From assembly GCF_009827615.1 (NCBI RefSeq), contig NZ_WTYU01000002.1, forward strand, positions 248,001 to 312,000: a stretch of DNA of 64,000 nt. The letters run 5' to 3'. The stretch's first letter is position 1. Each line of letters starts with the position of its first letter. The notes beneath the pieces are model-generated. The model did no database searches and was not told where the DNA came from. It worked only from the letters and a program-made list of their open reading frames with translations. Of the stretch, positions 55,234 through 63,486 are shown one piece after another. Source of the DNA: Allopontixanthobacter confluentis (GTDB taxonomy: Bacteria > Pseudomonadota > Alphaproteobacteria > Sphingomonadales > Sphingomonadaceae). A program made the position numbers and the translations under genes.

Positions 55234-55819
55234 CCAAGTGGACGAATTGCTGATTGACGTGCGCGCAAGCACGCGCGGCTTTGCCGCCGATATTGCCGAA
55301 ATGCGGGGCACGTTTGATTCCACGCTCGTGGATGGATTTTCCAAGGCAGGCAGCGTCCTTGAACGCGGCCTGCTGACCGCCATCAGACAAGGCGGGCTTG
55401 GCTTTGAAGATTTGAAGCGCATGGCATTTCAGGCGCTGGACCAGATTGCGGCCCAAGCCCTTAAATCCGGCATTGGCTCGCTTTTCGGTGGCGGCAACGG
55501 CGGCCAGTCCGGCTCCGGCGATCTGGGCGGCATAGTGGGCGGCGCACTGGGGGCCATTTTTGGCCTGCCGGGCCGCGCAACCGGCGGGCCGGTTTCTCCC
55601 GGGCGGGGATATCTGGTGGGCGAGCGCGGCCCCGAACTGTTTGTGCCAACCAGCGCCGGCCGGGTCGAAACCGGCATGACCAGCGGCGCAGCCGGGGGGC
55701 GCGATGTGCGCGTGGCCATCAACCTTTCATCGCCGCGCGGTTCCAGCGCGCCCGTCGCCCTTCAGCGATCATCCCGCCAGGTCGCCAGCGCCGTGCGCCG
55801 TGCCCTGCGCGAATTTTAG
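55226..55819 (+). CDS. GTA tape measure protein (gp11), short
   Basis: 197 residues from ATG 55226 (MDDQVDELLIDVRA). It has an N-terminal helical part with ADIAEMRGTFDSTLVDGF, a glycine-rich hydrophobic middle (SLFGGGNGGQSGSGDLGG, then GALGAIFGLPGRATGGP) and a C-terminal GYLVGERGPELFVP motif common in tail tape measures. It is short, as in other GTAs, and so sets a short tail. A GTG three codons earlier is an alternative. Confidence 0.9.
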   Translation: MDDQVDELLIDVRASTRGFAADIAEMRGTFDSTLVDGFSKAGSVLERGLLTAIRQGGLGFEDLKRMAFQALDQIAAQALKSGIGSLFGGGNGGQSGSGDLGGIVGGALGAIFGLPGRATGGPVSPGRGYLVGERGPELFVPTSAGRVETGMTSGAAGGRDVRVAINLSSPRGSSAPVALQRSSRQVASAVRRALREF

Positions 55820-55832
55820 AGGAAACACGATT

Positions 55833-58154
55833 ATGGCCTTCTGGCTCGCCCGCGAACGCCGCGGACAGGAAAGCGACTATATCCAGCGCTTCGATCCGCG
55901 TTTCTGGACAGTGAATTTTCCGCGTCCGATGATGGCCAGCGTTATTTCAGTGGCGCCCGATGGGTTGCAAGTCGACCTCGAATTTCACCATAATGGGGAG
56001 CTGGCCGGGTTAATCTGGGATAGCAAGGATACGCTTGACCATCCGCTGATGGCCTATGCCACTGATCGCGATTATGCCCACACGAAGTTGGCGTTTCACT
56101 GGCATTCGACCGGCATAATTGCGCTGGATCAGCCCAATGGCCCGACATTGACCATCGAGGGGCGCGATGCGGCAGGCACGCCCCGAACCTGGTATATCCG
56201 GTTGTGGAATTACGCCGTCGGCACGCCGCAGGACGCGCGAATCACGCTGGATTTTAATACGCTGGAAAGCGGTTACGGACTACCCGGCGAACGGATCCAC
56301 CCGTCCGATATCGACCGGATGTTCATCTCTCTCGTGCCGCCGCAATATGTGCCGGGTGGGTCAGCCATGCTGGATGCCCCTGCCACCGGGCGGGTCATCA
56401 TGAGCGACATTACATGCGAAGGTGACCGGCCAATGCTGGAAACCGGCGATGTGCTGGTGCCGCCCCATGGCGAGCAGATTGCAACGGCCTATGATGATGC
56501 GTTCAACCAGACCCCAGCACGCCTGCTGCGGGTTATTCGCGGCCTCGGCTACAGGGGCAGCATTCTTCACTATGTGGGGATGAGCCATTTTTTCCAGCTG
56601 GTGCCTGCCCAAGGCCGGTTGATTGCCGATGCCGCGGGCAATCTGTGCGGCCCTGCGGCGCAATGGCACCAATCCTTTTTTGCCGAATGCGCGGCAAGGG
56701 ATTATGAAGTCATCACGTCCATTTCATACGAATTGCTGGCCGATCATTGCCCTGATGCCTGGCAGCAGCGGGCAGCAGACGGCGCACCCGCGCGCACCGG
56801 ATGGGTGCCGTCATCAGCGCTGCTTTCGCCTGCCAATGGCAATGCGATGGGCTGGGTGCGCGCCGCTGCGGGCCATTTCCTGACACTGATGGAAAAATGC
56901 GGCCTGCCTGTAAAAGTGCAAATCGGCGAACCGTGGTGGTGGATCATGCCCGATGGCAGGCCATGCCTGTATGATGATGCCGCCAAGGCCGCACTGGGCG
57001 GAAACCCGCCCGTAATCGCGACAATGCGCAGCACATTGGACGCCGCCCAACTTGCGCTGCTGGATGATGCAGGCGCGCTTCTGGCACAGTCCACGGCAGA
57101 TTTTGCCGCATCTGTGCGCGCCGCTGCCACTGATACAGCCGAAATATTGCTGCTGGCATTTACGCCCACCATTTTCGACCCGGCCATGCCTGAACTAAAA
57201 CGCGCCAACCTGCCGCTCGGCTGGGCAATGCCTGCATTCGACCGGTTGCAGCTGGAAGATTACGACTGGCTGACCATTGGTGCCGACGCCCGCCGGCGCG
57301 CTGCCTATGCGGAGGTCAATGACAGGCTGAATTATCCCACTGAATTGCAGGATTATCTTTCAGGGTTCGTCCTGAAGCCGGAAAACGCCGACCATGAATG
57401 GCCGCTTATCGATGCAGGCCTCGATGAAGCGGCAGACCGCGGCATTACGCGCCGTTTTGTCTGGGCGCTGCCCCAGGTTTCGCGGGATGGATATACCCGC
57501 CTCGCGCCATCGCAGGAGATACAAGTGCAAGCATTTGATGACATACTTTATCCGCTCGCACTGGGGCGGGATGCCGCAGTCAGCCCGGAATTTTCTACCA
57601 GCGTTTCTGTCACAGCCTCGGGTCACGAGCGGCGCAATTCCCTGTGGTCGGACGCCCGCCTGCGGTTTGATGTCGGCCCCGGCGTCCGGTCTGATCAGGA
57701 ACTGGGGACGCTGATCACATTCTTCCGGGCCAGGCGCGGTGCGGCACGCGGCTTCCGCCTGTCGGACCCGTTTGATTTCAGCTCTCATGCCATGACTGGC
57801 ACGCCAACCATGCTCGATCAGGAAATCGGCGTCGGCGATGGCGTAACTTCCAGTTACCGGCTGGTGAAAAATTATGGCAGCGCCAATGATCCGCAAGTGC
57901 GCCCCATCACTCGCCCGCTGGCTAATACAATTGCCGTCAGCATCGATGGTACGCACAGCGCTGGCTGGCAGGCAGAGCCGGGCGGCGTGATCACTTTTGC
58001 ATCTGCACCCCCTGCTGGCGCAATCATACGGGCCGGGTTCCTGTTCGATGTGCCAGTGCGTTTTGCAGAAGACAGGCTGGATGTAACCGGGGCCAATTTT
58101 GCCGCTGGCGAAGCGCCATCTGTCCCGCTCATTGAAATCCGCGAGGCATCATGA
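55833..58154 (+). CDS. GTA gp12-type protein with TIM-barrel-like N-terminus and C-terminal DUF2460
   Basis: 773 residues from ATG 55833 (MAFWLARERRGQES), with AGAGGAAA upstream. The C-terminal 200 residues (from about 570: FSTSVSVTASGHERRNSLW, FRARRGAARGFRLSDPFDFS) are DUF2460, the gp12 distal tail protein. The first 570 residues are extra compared with R. capsulatus gp12 (about 210). They include a beta-rich start and a region that reads like a TIM-barrel glycoside hydrolase or non-contractile-sheath type domain (LHYVGMSHFFQLVPAQGRL, KVQIGEPWWWIMPDGRPCLY). A carbohydrate-binding or hydrolysing role at the tail tip is inference. Confidence 0.88.
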   Translation: MAFWLARERRGQESDYIQRFDPRFWTVNFPRPMMASVISVAPDGLQVDLEFHHNGELAGLIWDSKDTLDHPLMAYATDRDYAHTKLAFHWHSTGIIALDQPNGPTLTIEGRDAAGTPRTWYIRLWNYAVGTPQDARITLDFNTLESGYGLPGERIHPSDIDRMFISLVPPQYVPGGSAMLDAPATGRVIMSDITCEGDRPMLETGDVLVPPHGEQIATAYDDAFNQTPARLLRVIRGLGYRGSILHYVGMSHFFQLVPAQGRLIADAAGNLCGPAAQWHQSFFAECAARDYEVITSISYELLADHCPDAWQQRAADGAPARTGWVPSSALLSPANGNAMGWVRAAAGHFLTLMEKCGLPVKVQIGEPWWWIMPDGRPCLYDDAAKAALGGNPPVIATMRSTLDAAQLALLDDAGALLAQSTADFAASVRAAATDTAEILLLAFTPTIFDPAMPELKRANLPLGWAMPAFDRLQLEDYDWLTIGADARRRAAYAEVNDRLNYPTELQDYLSGFVLKPENADHEWPLIDAGLDEAADRGITRRFVWALPQVSRDGYTRLAPSQEIQVQAFDDILYPLALGRDAAVSPEFSTSVSVTASGHERRNSLWSDARLRFDVGPGVRSDQELGTLITFFRARRGAARGFRLSDPFDFSSHAMTGTPTMLDQEIGVGDGVTSSYRLVKNYGSANDPQVRPITRPLANTIAVSIDGTHSAGWQAEPGGVITFASAPPAGAIIRAGFLFDVPVRFAEDRLDVTGANFAAGEAPSVPLIEIREAS

Positions 58155-58966
58155 ACCGGGTGTTTTTTCAAAAGGAGCTTGAAGGTATTGCGACATTCTG
58201 GCGCATCCATCGCCGTGATGGCGTGACCCTGGCCTTCACCAGCCATGACCGTGACTTGTGGTTCGACGGGATCAAACATTGCGCCGCGCCCGGAATGGTG
58301 CCCAGCGCAATCCGCCGGACATCGGACCTCACGCCCGACAGTGCTGAAGTAAACGGGGTGCTGGGCCATGACAGCATTACAGAAGCCGATCTCATGGGTG
58401 GCAGATTTGATGGCGCACAAGTCAGGATTGGTGCGGTGGATTGGGAAAACCTTGATCGCACCATCCTTTACAATGGCGTAATTGGCGATGTTTCGCATGG
58501 TGCAGGCAGTTTCAGCGCGCAGCTCAATTCCGCAAAGGCAGAATTTGCCGCAGATTTTATTCCGCGCACCAGCCCAACCTGCCGCGCCCGCTTTTGCGGC
58601 ACCGGATGCACTTTGCCGGCACAGCGGTTCACCCACGAAGCCAAGGTTCTGCTGGTTGATCTGGATGATAACCGTGTGCGCTTCGATGTCGCAGAGCACG
58701 CCATTTTTGCCGAAGGCGAAGTGCGTTTTCTGTCAGGCGAGCAAGCGGGCATTGCCATGATGGTGGTGGGCGCAGGGCCGGATGGCGTGCTGCTGGATGT
58801 GCCATTATCTGCCACGACGCACGAGGGCATGCGCGCGGTTATGCGCGAAGGCTGCGACCATACGCTGGCAACATGTGATGCCCGCTTCGGCAATGCGATA
58901 AATTTTCAGGGTGAGCCATTCCTGCCAGGCAATGATCTGCTGGCACGCTATCCCACTGGCCGATGA
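58151..58966 (+). CDS. GTA gp13 (DUF2163) tail protein
   Basis: 271 residues of the DUF2163/GTA gp13 family. The N-terminal FFQKELEGIATFWRIHRRDG and GFTSHDRDLWFDGIKH-like core and the cysteine pattern CRARFCGTGCTLP and CDHTLATCDARFGNAINFQG are characteristic, and may bind iron-sulfur or zinc. It overlaps gp12 by four bases and gp14 by four bases. Confidence 0.92.
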   Translation: MNRVFFQKELEGIATFWRIHRRDGVTLAFTSHDRDLWFDGIKHCAAPGMVPSAIRRTSDLTPDSAEVNGVLGHDSITEADLMGGRFDGAQVRIGAVDWENLDRTILYNGVIGDVSHGAGSFSAQLNSAKAEFAADFIPRTSPTCRARFCGTGCTLPAQRFTHEAKVLLVDLDDNRVRFDVAEHAIFAEGEVRFLSGEQAGIAMMVVGAGPDGVLLDVPLSATTHEGMRAVMREGCDHTLATCDARFGNAINFQGEPFLPGNDLLARYPTGR

Positions 58967-59376
58967 CAATGCCGCACGATGCACTGGCATGCGCGGCTGC
59001 CCAATTCATCGGCACGCCGTTCCGCCTGCATGGCCGAAATCCTGACATCGGGCTTGATTGTGTTGGGCTGATCGCCGCCTCGCTTGCTGCCATCGGACGG
59101 CCGATCGACATTCCGCAAACCTATGCTTTGCGCAACACCGACATCGAACTGATGCTGCAATGCGCTGCACAGGCCGGATTGCGGGATGAGTTCGGGCAGG
59201 TTCGCGCAGGCAGTATAATCATGGTCAGGCCCGGCCCGGCGCAATTTCACCTTCTGGTGGCCGACGATGCGGACGGATTCATCCATGCCCATGCAGGGCT
59301 GCGCCGGGTGGTCAGGATGCCCGGCCCGCTGGCCTGGCCGATGCTGCGGCATTGGCGCATCACAAACGAGGAATAA
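58963..59376 (+). CDS. GTA gp14 peptidase, NlpC/P60 family
   Basis: 137-residue cysteine peptidase of the NlpC/P60 type that should cut peptidoglycan during DNA entry. The catalytic cysteine is in GLDCVGLIAASLA and the histidine in QFHLLVADDADG. The start ATG overlaps the gp13 stop; a second ATG is two codons later. The enzyme is small and has no signal peptide. Confidence 0.9.
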   Translation: MTMPHDALACAAAQFIGTPFRLHGRNPDIGLDCVGLIAASLAAIGRPIDIPQTYALRNTDIELMLQCAAQAGLRDEFGQVRAGSIIMVRPGPAQFHLLVADDADGFIHAHAGLRRVVRMPGPLAWPMLRHWRITNEE

Positions 59377-59381
59377 TCTGT

Positions 59382-61571
59382 ATGGCGACACTTGTTCTAG
59401 GTGCCATCGGCACTCTGGTTGGCGGCCCTGTAGGCGGCGCAATCGGCGCTCTGGCTGGCCGCCAGATTGATTCGCAGATCATGGGCAGTTCCGGGCGGGA
59501 AGGACCACGCCTCAAGGATCTGGCCCTCACCACATCAAGCTACGGCAATCCAATCGCCCGCCATTTTGGCCGTATGCGGACCGCCGGGTCCATCATCTGG
59601 TCAACCGATCTGGTGGAAAACCGGGAATCAACCGGGGGCGGCAAAGGCAAGCCCAAAACCACCACTTTCAGCTATACCACCTCTTTCGCAGTGGCGCTGT
59701 CCAGCCGGCCAATTTTGAACGTCGGCAAAATCTGGGCCGACGGCAATTTACTGAGGGGGGCGGCGAGTGACCTCAAAGTGGGCGGCGAAATACGTGTCCA
59801 CAATGGCCGGGGCGCACAATCGGCAGACCCGCTGATGGTTGCAGCAGAAGGCAGCCGCTGCCCCGCGTTTCGTCATTGTGCCTATGTGGTATTCGAAGAT
59901 CTCGATCTGTCAGACTTTGGCAATCGCATCCCCGCTCTCACGTTTGAAGTGATTGCGGATAGCGGGCAGATTTCCCTCAGCCAGCTTCTGCCACCAGATA
60001 TGGAAGACACCCAATGCGATGTCATATTGCCCAATCTGGCAGGATTTTCATACGAAGGTGGCTCGTTCGCAAGTGTGCTGGAAACAATCGATACATTGTT
60101 CCCCATGGATAGCGATGCGGGCGGGGACCAGCTGACGATCAACAATGCAGCGAGGCGGCCAGTTTCGCCGGCGATATTACCTGAAGCGGCCATTTCGTGG
60201 AATGACGAGGATTTCGGCACCCAGAGCGGGGCACGCCGCGCCCGGCAGCTTAGCCGCGACACAGCGCCGGATGCATTACGCTATTATGACGTGTCTCGCG
60301 ATTTTCAGCCGGGTATACAACGCGCCGATGGCCGGGCGCGCACCGGGCGGACGCGTACGATGGAATTTCCAGGCGCAATGTCGGCAAATGATGCACGCGC
60401 GCTTGCGAACGCAGGTGCGCAGCGCGCAAACTGGATGCGCGAAACATTGGCGTGGCGCGTGGCCGAACTTGATCCAGGGCTAAAGCCCGGAAGCGTTGTC
60501 ACGGTGCCCAAAACAGCCGGACTATGGAGCGTGACCGAATGGGAATGGCGAGAAGCCGGTATTGAACTTCAACTGGTCAGACTACCTCCCATTCAGACCA
60601 CCGCTCCTGCTGGTGACTTTGGCCAGCCGTGGAGCGCGCCGGATGAAAGCGCGCGCGAAACATGGTTCAGAGCATTTGAATTGCCATGGGACGGAACCGG
60701 CTCTGCAGATAACCCAGCGATTTTTGCTGCTGCATCCGCGTCCGGCAGCAACTGGAGCGGCGCTGCGCTTTACATCGACAATGGCGGCAGCCTTTCACCT
60801 ATACAGAGCACCGGCAGCCTGCGCAGTATTTGCGGCACTCTTGTCGGAAATCTGCAATCATCGGAAGCGGTTCTGCTGGAACCTGAAGTCTCGCTGGAGA
60901 TCAACCTGGCGGCCGCTGATCTTCAGTTTCGGCCTGCAACTGTGGCAGATTTGGCCATGGGCGCGAACCGTCTCCTGCTCGGGGATGAAATCATTCAATT
61001 TGCCCGCGCAGAACAATTGGATGACCGACGTTGGCGGCTTAGCGGCGTTTTGCGGGGCCGCGGCGGCACTGAACTTGCCGCACAGGGCGGGCACCCGGCA
61101 GGGACATTAGCGACGCTTCTAGATGATAGTCTGACCCCGCTTGATTCTGCCAGCATTCCGGTGGCCGAGACTTCGGTTATATCCGCAATCGGCCGCGGGG
61201 ATGACGAACCGGTCGTGGCGCAGGTCGAAAATTATGGAATTACGTTACGCCCATTGTCGCCAGTTCATGGAAGAGCACGCTTTACTCACGACGGCGGCGT
61301 CGCATTGGGCTGGACGCGGCGGGCACGGGGATCATGGCTCTGGCGAGACGAAGTGGGCGTGCCGCTGGTCGAACAGTCAGAAAATTACCTAATTGGAGTT
61401 GGGCCCGTACTCGCGCCTGTTGCCTTGTGGGAAAGCGGCCAGCCGGAAATTTTCATCAGTCCGGCCGAGCATCAGTCACTGAAGGCGAGCCACCATGGCT
61501 CCGTCGTATGGGTCCGGCAAATGGGGACTTATGCCCAATCCGACCCGCTGTTCATTACCCAAATCGGCTGA
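59382..61571 (+). CDS. GTA gp15-type tail hub protein, lacking the TIM-barrel
   Basis: 729 residues from ATG 59382 (MATLVLGAIGTLVGGPVGG). An N-terminal glycine-rich hydrophobic segment (1-30) precedes SSGREGPRLKDLALTTSSYG and GKPKTTTFSYTTSFAVAL, typical of tail hub (phage-tail protein type 3) proteins. R. capsulatus gp15 is about 1300 residues with a TIM-barrel domain; that part is missing, and gp12 has a long extra region instead. It is the tail-tip protein that reaches the host cell. Confidence 0.88.
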   Translation: MATLVLGAIGTLVGGPVGGAIGALAGRQIDSQIMGSSGREGPRLKDLALTTSSYGNPIARHFGRMRTAGSIIWSTDLVENRESTGGGKGKPKTTTFSYTTSFAVALSSRPILNVGKIWADGNLLRGAASDLKVGGEIRVHNGRGAQSADPLMVAAEGSRCPAFRHCAYVVFEDLDLSDFGNRIPALTFEVIADSGQISLSQLLPPDMEDTQCDVILPNLAGFSYEGGSFASVLETIDTLFPMDSDAGGDQLTINNAARRPVSPAILPEAAISWNDEDFGTQSGARRARQLSRDTAPDALRYYDVSRDFQPGIQRADGRARTGRTRTMEFPGAMSANDARALANAGAQRANWMRETLAWRVAELDPGLKPGSVVTVPKTAGLWSVTEWEWREAGIELQLVRLPPIQTTAPAGDFGQPWSAPDESARETWFRAFELPWDGTGSADNPAIFAAASASGSNWSGAALYIDNGGSLSPIQSTGSLRSICGTLVGNLQSSEAVLLEPEVSLEINLAAADLQFRPATVADLAMGANRLLLGDEIIQFARAEQLDDRRWRLSGVLRGRGGTELAAQGGHPAGTLATLLDDSLTPLDSASIPVAETSVISAIGRGDDEPVVAQVENYGITLRPLSPVHGRARFTHDGGVALGWTRRARGSWLWRDEVGVPLVEQSENYLIGVGPVLAPVALWESGQPEIFISPAEHQSLKASHHGSVVWVRQMGTYAQSDPLFITQIG

Positions 61572-61601
61572 GCCCGCCATCCATCATCAGAAAGTCTAAC
61601 C

Positions 61602-62060
61602 ATGTCCGAACCGATCACTTTCACATCTGCTTCTGCACGCTTTGCTTTGCCCTTCCTGTTTGCAGGCCAGGCCCAGAAGGAATTCTTTGTAAATGAAGCG
61701 CATGCGCGGGCTGATATTCTGTTTCATCCCTCTGTCGAAGGCGAGCAGGCCGCGCCTCCTAACACATTCGAAGACGGTCAATGCTGGCTTGTCGCTGACG
61801 AGGCGCATGGCGAGTGGGCGGGGAATGGCGGCGCTATTGCAGGACGACAGGCATCGCGCTGGGTTTTCGTACAACCGCGCGACGGCATGCAGATTTTCGA
61901 CAAACAGACGGGCCAGAAAATCCTGTTTCTCGGCGGATGGCAGAGGGTTTCAGCACCAGAAATGCCGACATCTGGAACGGTAATCGACACAGAAGTGCGC
62001 GCAGCGCTTGGTAACCTGATTGAAACTCTTCGGAATGCAGGGATTTTTTCTGCAATCTGA
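61602..62060 (+). CDS. DUF2793 protein, end of the GTA cluster
   Basis: 152-residue DUF2793 protein: LPFLFAGQAQKEFFVNEAHARAD, CWLVADEAHGEWAG, GMQIFDKQTGQKILFLGGWQRV. The family occurs at the tail end of GTA and prophage clusters and may be a tail fibre or baseplate component. It lies 30 bases after gp15. A sigma-EcfG promoter starts three bases after its stop. Confidence 0.9.
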   Translation: MSEPITFTSASARFALPFLFAGQAQKEFFVNEAHARADILFHPSVEGEQAAPPNTFEDGQCWLVADEAHGEWAGNGGAIAGRQASRWVFVQPRDGMQIFDKQTGQKILFLGGWQRVSAPEMPTSGTVIDTEVRAALGNLIETLRNAGIFSAI

Positions 62061-62062
62061 TG

Positions 62063-62087
62063 GGAACATTTGCCATCAGGTAGCGTT
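62063..62087 (+). promoter_or_regulatory. Sigma-EcfG promoter upstream of ompA
   Basis: GGAAC (62063-62067), 16 bases, CGTT (62084-62087): an exact match to GGAAC-N16-CGTT. It lies 3 bases after the GTA's last stop and about 165 bases before ompA; a terminator at 62211-62231 stands between. A second, imperfect copy (GGAAC-N16-CGCT) is at 62165-62189. Confidence 0.7.
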
Positions 62088-62094
62088 TGAGGTG

Positions 62095-62231
62095 CTCGTG
62101 AGCGTGAAAAGTAATGGTTTTCAGACCAAACTGGGCCGATAGATGCCTTCTTGCAACAGTTTGGGAACAATGGTTGCTTGCCACCGCTCAGGGGAAAAGT
62201 TAGAAAACCGCCACTCGGTGGCTTTATTTTT
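62095..62231 (+). ncRNA. Candidate stress-induced small RNA or ompA leader
   Basis: A transcript from the EcfG promoter would run from about 62095 to the terminator at 62231, some 135 bases, with no credible reading frame inside (the longest, VSVKSNGFQTKLGR, is 14 residues and has no ribosome site). This is the layout of a trans-acting small RNA or an attenuated ompA leader. The terminator may instead simply end the GTA operon. Confidence 0.35.
62211..62231 (+). terminator. Intrinsic terminator before ompA
   Basis: GCCAC/GTGGC stem (62211-62215, 62219-62223), loop TCG, followed by TTTATTTTT. It lies 23 bases before the ompA ATG. Confidence 0.7.
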
Positions 62232-62253
62232 GTAAGTATAAGGGGAATTCATA

Positions 62254-63378
62254 ATGCGGAAACTCGTCATAGGAATGGCGATGGCCTCTACGGCCCTCGC
62301 ATCACCAGCTCTCGCTCGTGATGGCCAGTGGTATGTTGAACTGGGCGGCGGCCCAATGCTCGTTGAAGACATCGATTTCGACGTCAACAATGGCGTTGAC
62401 ACTGTCACTGCTGACTTTGACTATGGTTACGACTTCGGTGGTATCGTAGGCTATGATTTCGGTGCATTCCGTCTCGAAGCAGAAGCCAGCTATCGCGATG
62501 CTGACATTGACAAGCTGATCGTCGGCAACTCCGGCGTTGCTTCGGGAATTACAGGCATTCCGGCTACTGCTGGAAGCTACGATGCTAATGGCAGTGCAAA
62601 CGTTCTCAGCTTCATGCTGAACGGCTTGCTCGACTTCGGCGCTGATGATGGCCTTCAGGGCTTTGTCGGCGGTGGCGTGGGCGTTGCTCGTACTGACGTG
62701 AATTCGACAATCACTACAAACGGCCCTGGCGCGTTTGATGATTCCGATAGCGGCTTTGCGTATCAGGGCCTTGCTGGTGTTCGCGCTCCACTGACCGACA
62801 ACATTGACGTTGGTCTTCGGTATCGCTTCTTCACCGCAACTGGTGTCAACCTCGTCGACACGTTCGGCCGTGATCTGGACACAAAGTTCCGTTCGCACTC
62901 GATCCTCGGTACGCTGACGTTCAATTTTGGTGGTGAAGAAATTCTTCCTCCAGTTGCTGCGCCGGTTGTTGCGGCACCGCCACCACCACCACCACCGGTT
63001 GTTGCGGCACCACCACCACCACCACCTTGCAACAAGGGCCCGTACATCGTGTTCTTCGGTTGGGATCAGTCAGACATTACGCCTGAAGCTGCTACCATCC
63101 TTGACAACGCTGTGTCGGCATACCGCAATTGCGGCACTGCAGCAGTCATGCTTGCAGGTCACACCGACACGTCGGGCACCAAGGTCTACAACGAGGGCCT
63201 TGCAATGCGTCGTAACGATTCGGTTCGGGAATACCTTGGTGGCCGCGGCGTACCTGGCACTCGTATCTCCAGCGAAGCGTTTGGCGAAACCCAGCTTCGT
63301 GTGCCAACTGCCGACGGCGTTCGCGAACTGCAGAACCGTCGTGTGGAAGTTACCTACGGCCCGGGTTCGGGCATGTAA
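62254..63378 (+). CDS. ompA: OmpA-type outer membrane protein
   Basis: 374 residues. Signal peptide 1-22 (ending ALASPALAR), then an N-terminal beta-barrel of alternating strands (VELGGGPMLVEDIDF, FDYGYDFGGIVGYDFG). A linker of two near-identical 11-residue Val-Val-Ala-Ala-Pro repeats follows, then a C-terminal peptidoglycan-binding OmpA domain (YIVFFGWDQSDITPEA, MLAGHTDTSG, LAMRRNDSVREYL). Codon use is strongly biased towards C-ended codons with many gct and cgt, the mark of a highly expressed gene. AAGGGG precedes the ATG; two tandem terminators follow. Confidence 0.95.
   Translation: MRKLVIGMAMASTALASPALARDGQWYVELGGGPMLVEDIDFDVNNGVDTVTADFDYGYDFGGIVGYDFGAFRLEAEASYRDADIDKLIVGNSGVASGITGIPATAGSYDANGSANVLSFMLNGLLDFGADDGLQGFVGGGVGVARTDVNSTITTNGPGAFDDSDSGFAYQGLAGVRAPLTDNIDVGLRYRFFTATGVNLVDTFGRDLDTKFRSHSILGTLTFNFGGEEILPPVAAPVVAAPPPPPPPVVAAPPPPPPCNKGPYIVFFGWDQSDITPEAATILDNAVSAYRNCGTAAVMLAGHTDTSGTKVYNEGLAMRRNDSVREYLGGRGVPGTRISSEAFGETQLRVPTADGVRELQNRRVEVTYGPGSGM
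62962..63027 (+). repeat. 33-base tandem repeat in the ompA linker
   Basis: Two copies of a 33-base unit (starting CCGGTTGTTGCGGCACC at 62962 and 62995) encode VVAAPPPPPPP and VVAAPPPPPPC, the hinge between barrel and peptidoglycan-binding domain. Copy number could vary between strains. Confidence 0.85.
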
Positions 63379-63380
63379 TT

Positions 63381-63402
63381 TTCGCGAAAGCGAATTTTTT
63401 TT
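63381..63402 (+). terminator. First terminator after ompA
   Basis: TTCGC-GAAA-GCGAA (63381-63394) with a stable GAAA tetraloop, followed by eight T, two bases after the ompA stop. Confidence 0.75.
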
Positions 63403-63408
63403 CAAGAA

Positions 63409-63435
63409 GGGGCCGGAGCAATCCGGCCCCTTTTT
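63409..63435 (+). terminator. Second terminator after ompA
   Basis: Perfect 9-bp stem GGGGCCGGA/TCCGGCCCC (63409-63417, 63422-63430), loop GCAA, then TTTTT. Tandem terminators fit a very highly transcribed gene. Confidence 0.9.
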
Positions 63436-63486
63436 CGTTGGGGTGTGACAGAGAGATTTTTTCAAGCGCCCTCAGGAGACATGGTC

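Larger units (their letters stand above)
48049..62060 (+). mobile_element. Gene transfer agent (GTA) structural cluster
   Basis: A 14-kb plus-strand block with the order of the Rhodobacter capsulatus GTA: terminase small and large subunits, portal, small DUF6127-type protein, prohead protease, major capsid, adaptor, tail terminator, major tail protein, chaperones, a short tape measure, gp12 (DUF2460), gp13 (DUF2163), gp14 (NlpC/P60) and gp15. A DUF2793 gene closes it. No integrase, replication or lysis gene and no attachment site were seen, which fits a GTA rather than a prophage. Base composition matches the chromosome. The gene set looks intact, so particles could be made if the distant regulatory and lysis genes exist. 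Confidence 0.9.

Noticed and set aside
48049-62060. Ordinary prophage
   Set aside because: No integrase, repressor, replication or lysis genes, no attachment repeats, and the gene order is that of the GTA; base composition equals the host's.
62962-63027. CRISPR-like repeat
   Set aside because: It is a two-copy in-frame repeat encoding the proline-rich OmpA linker, with no spacers.
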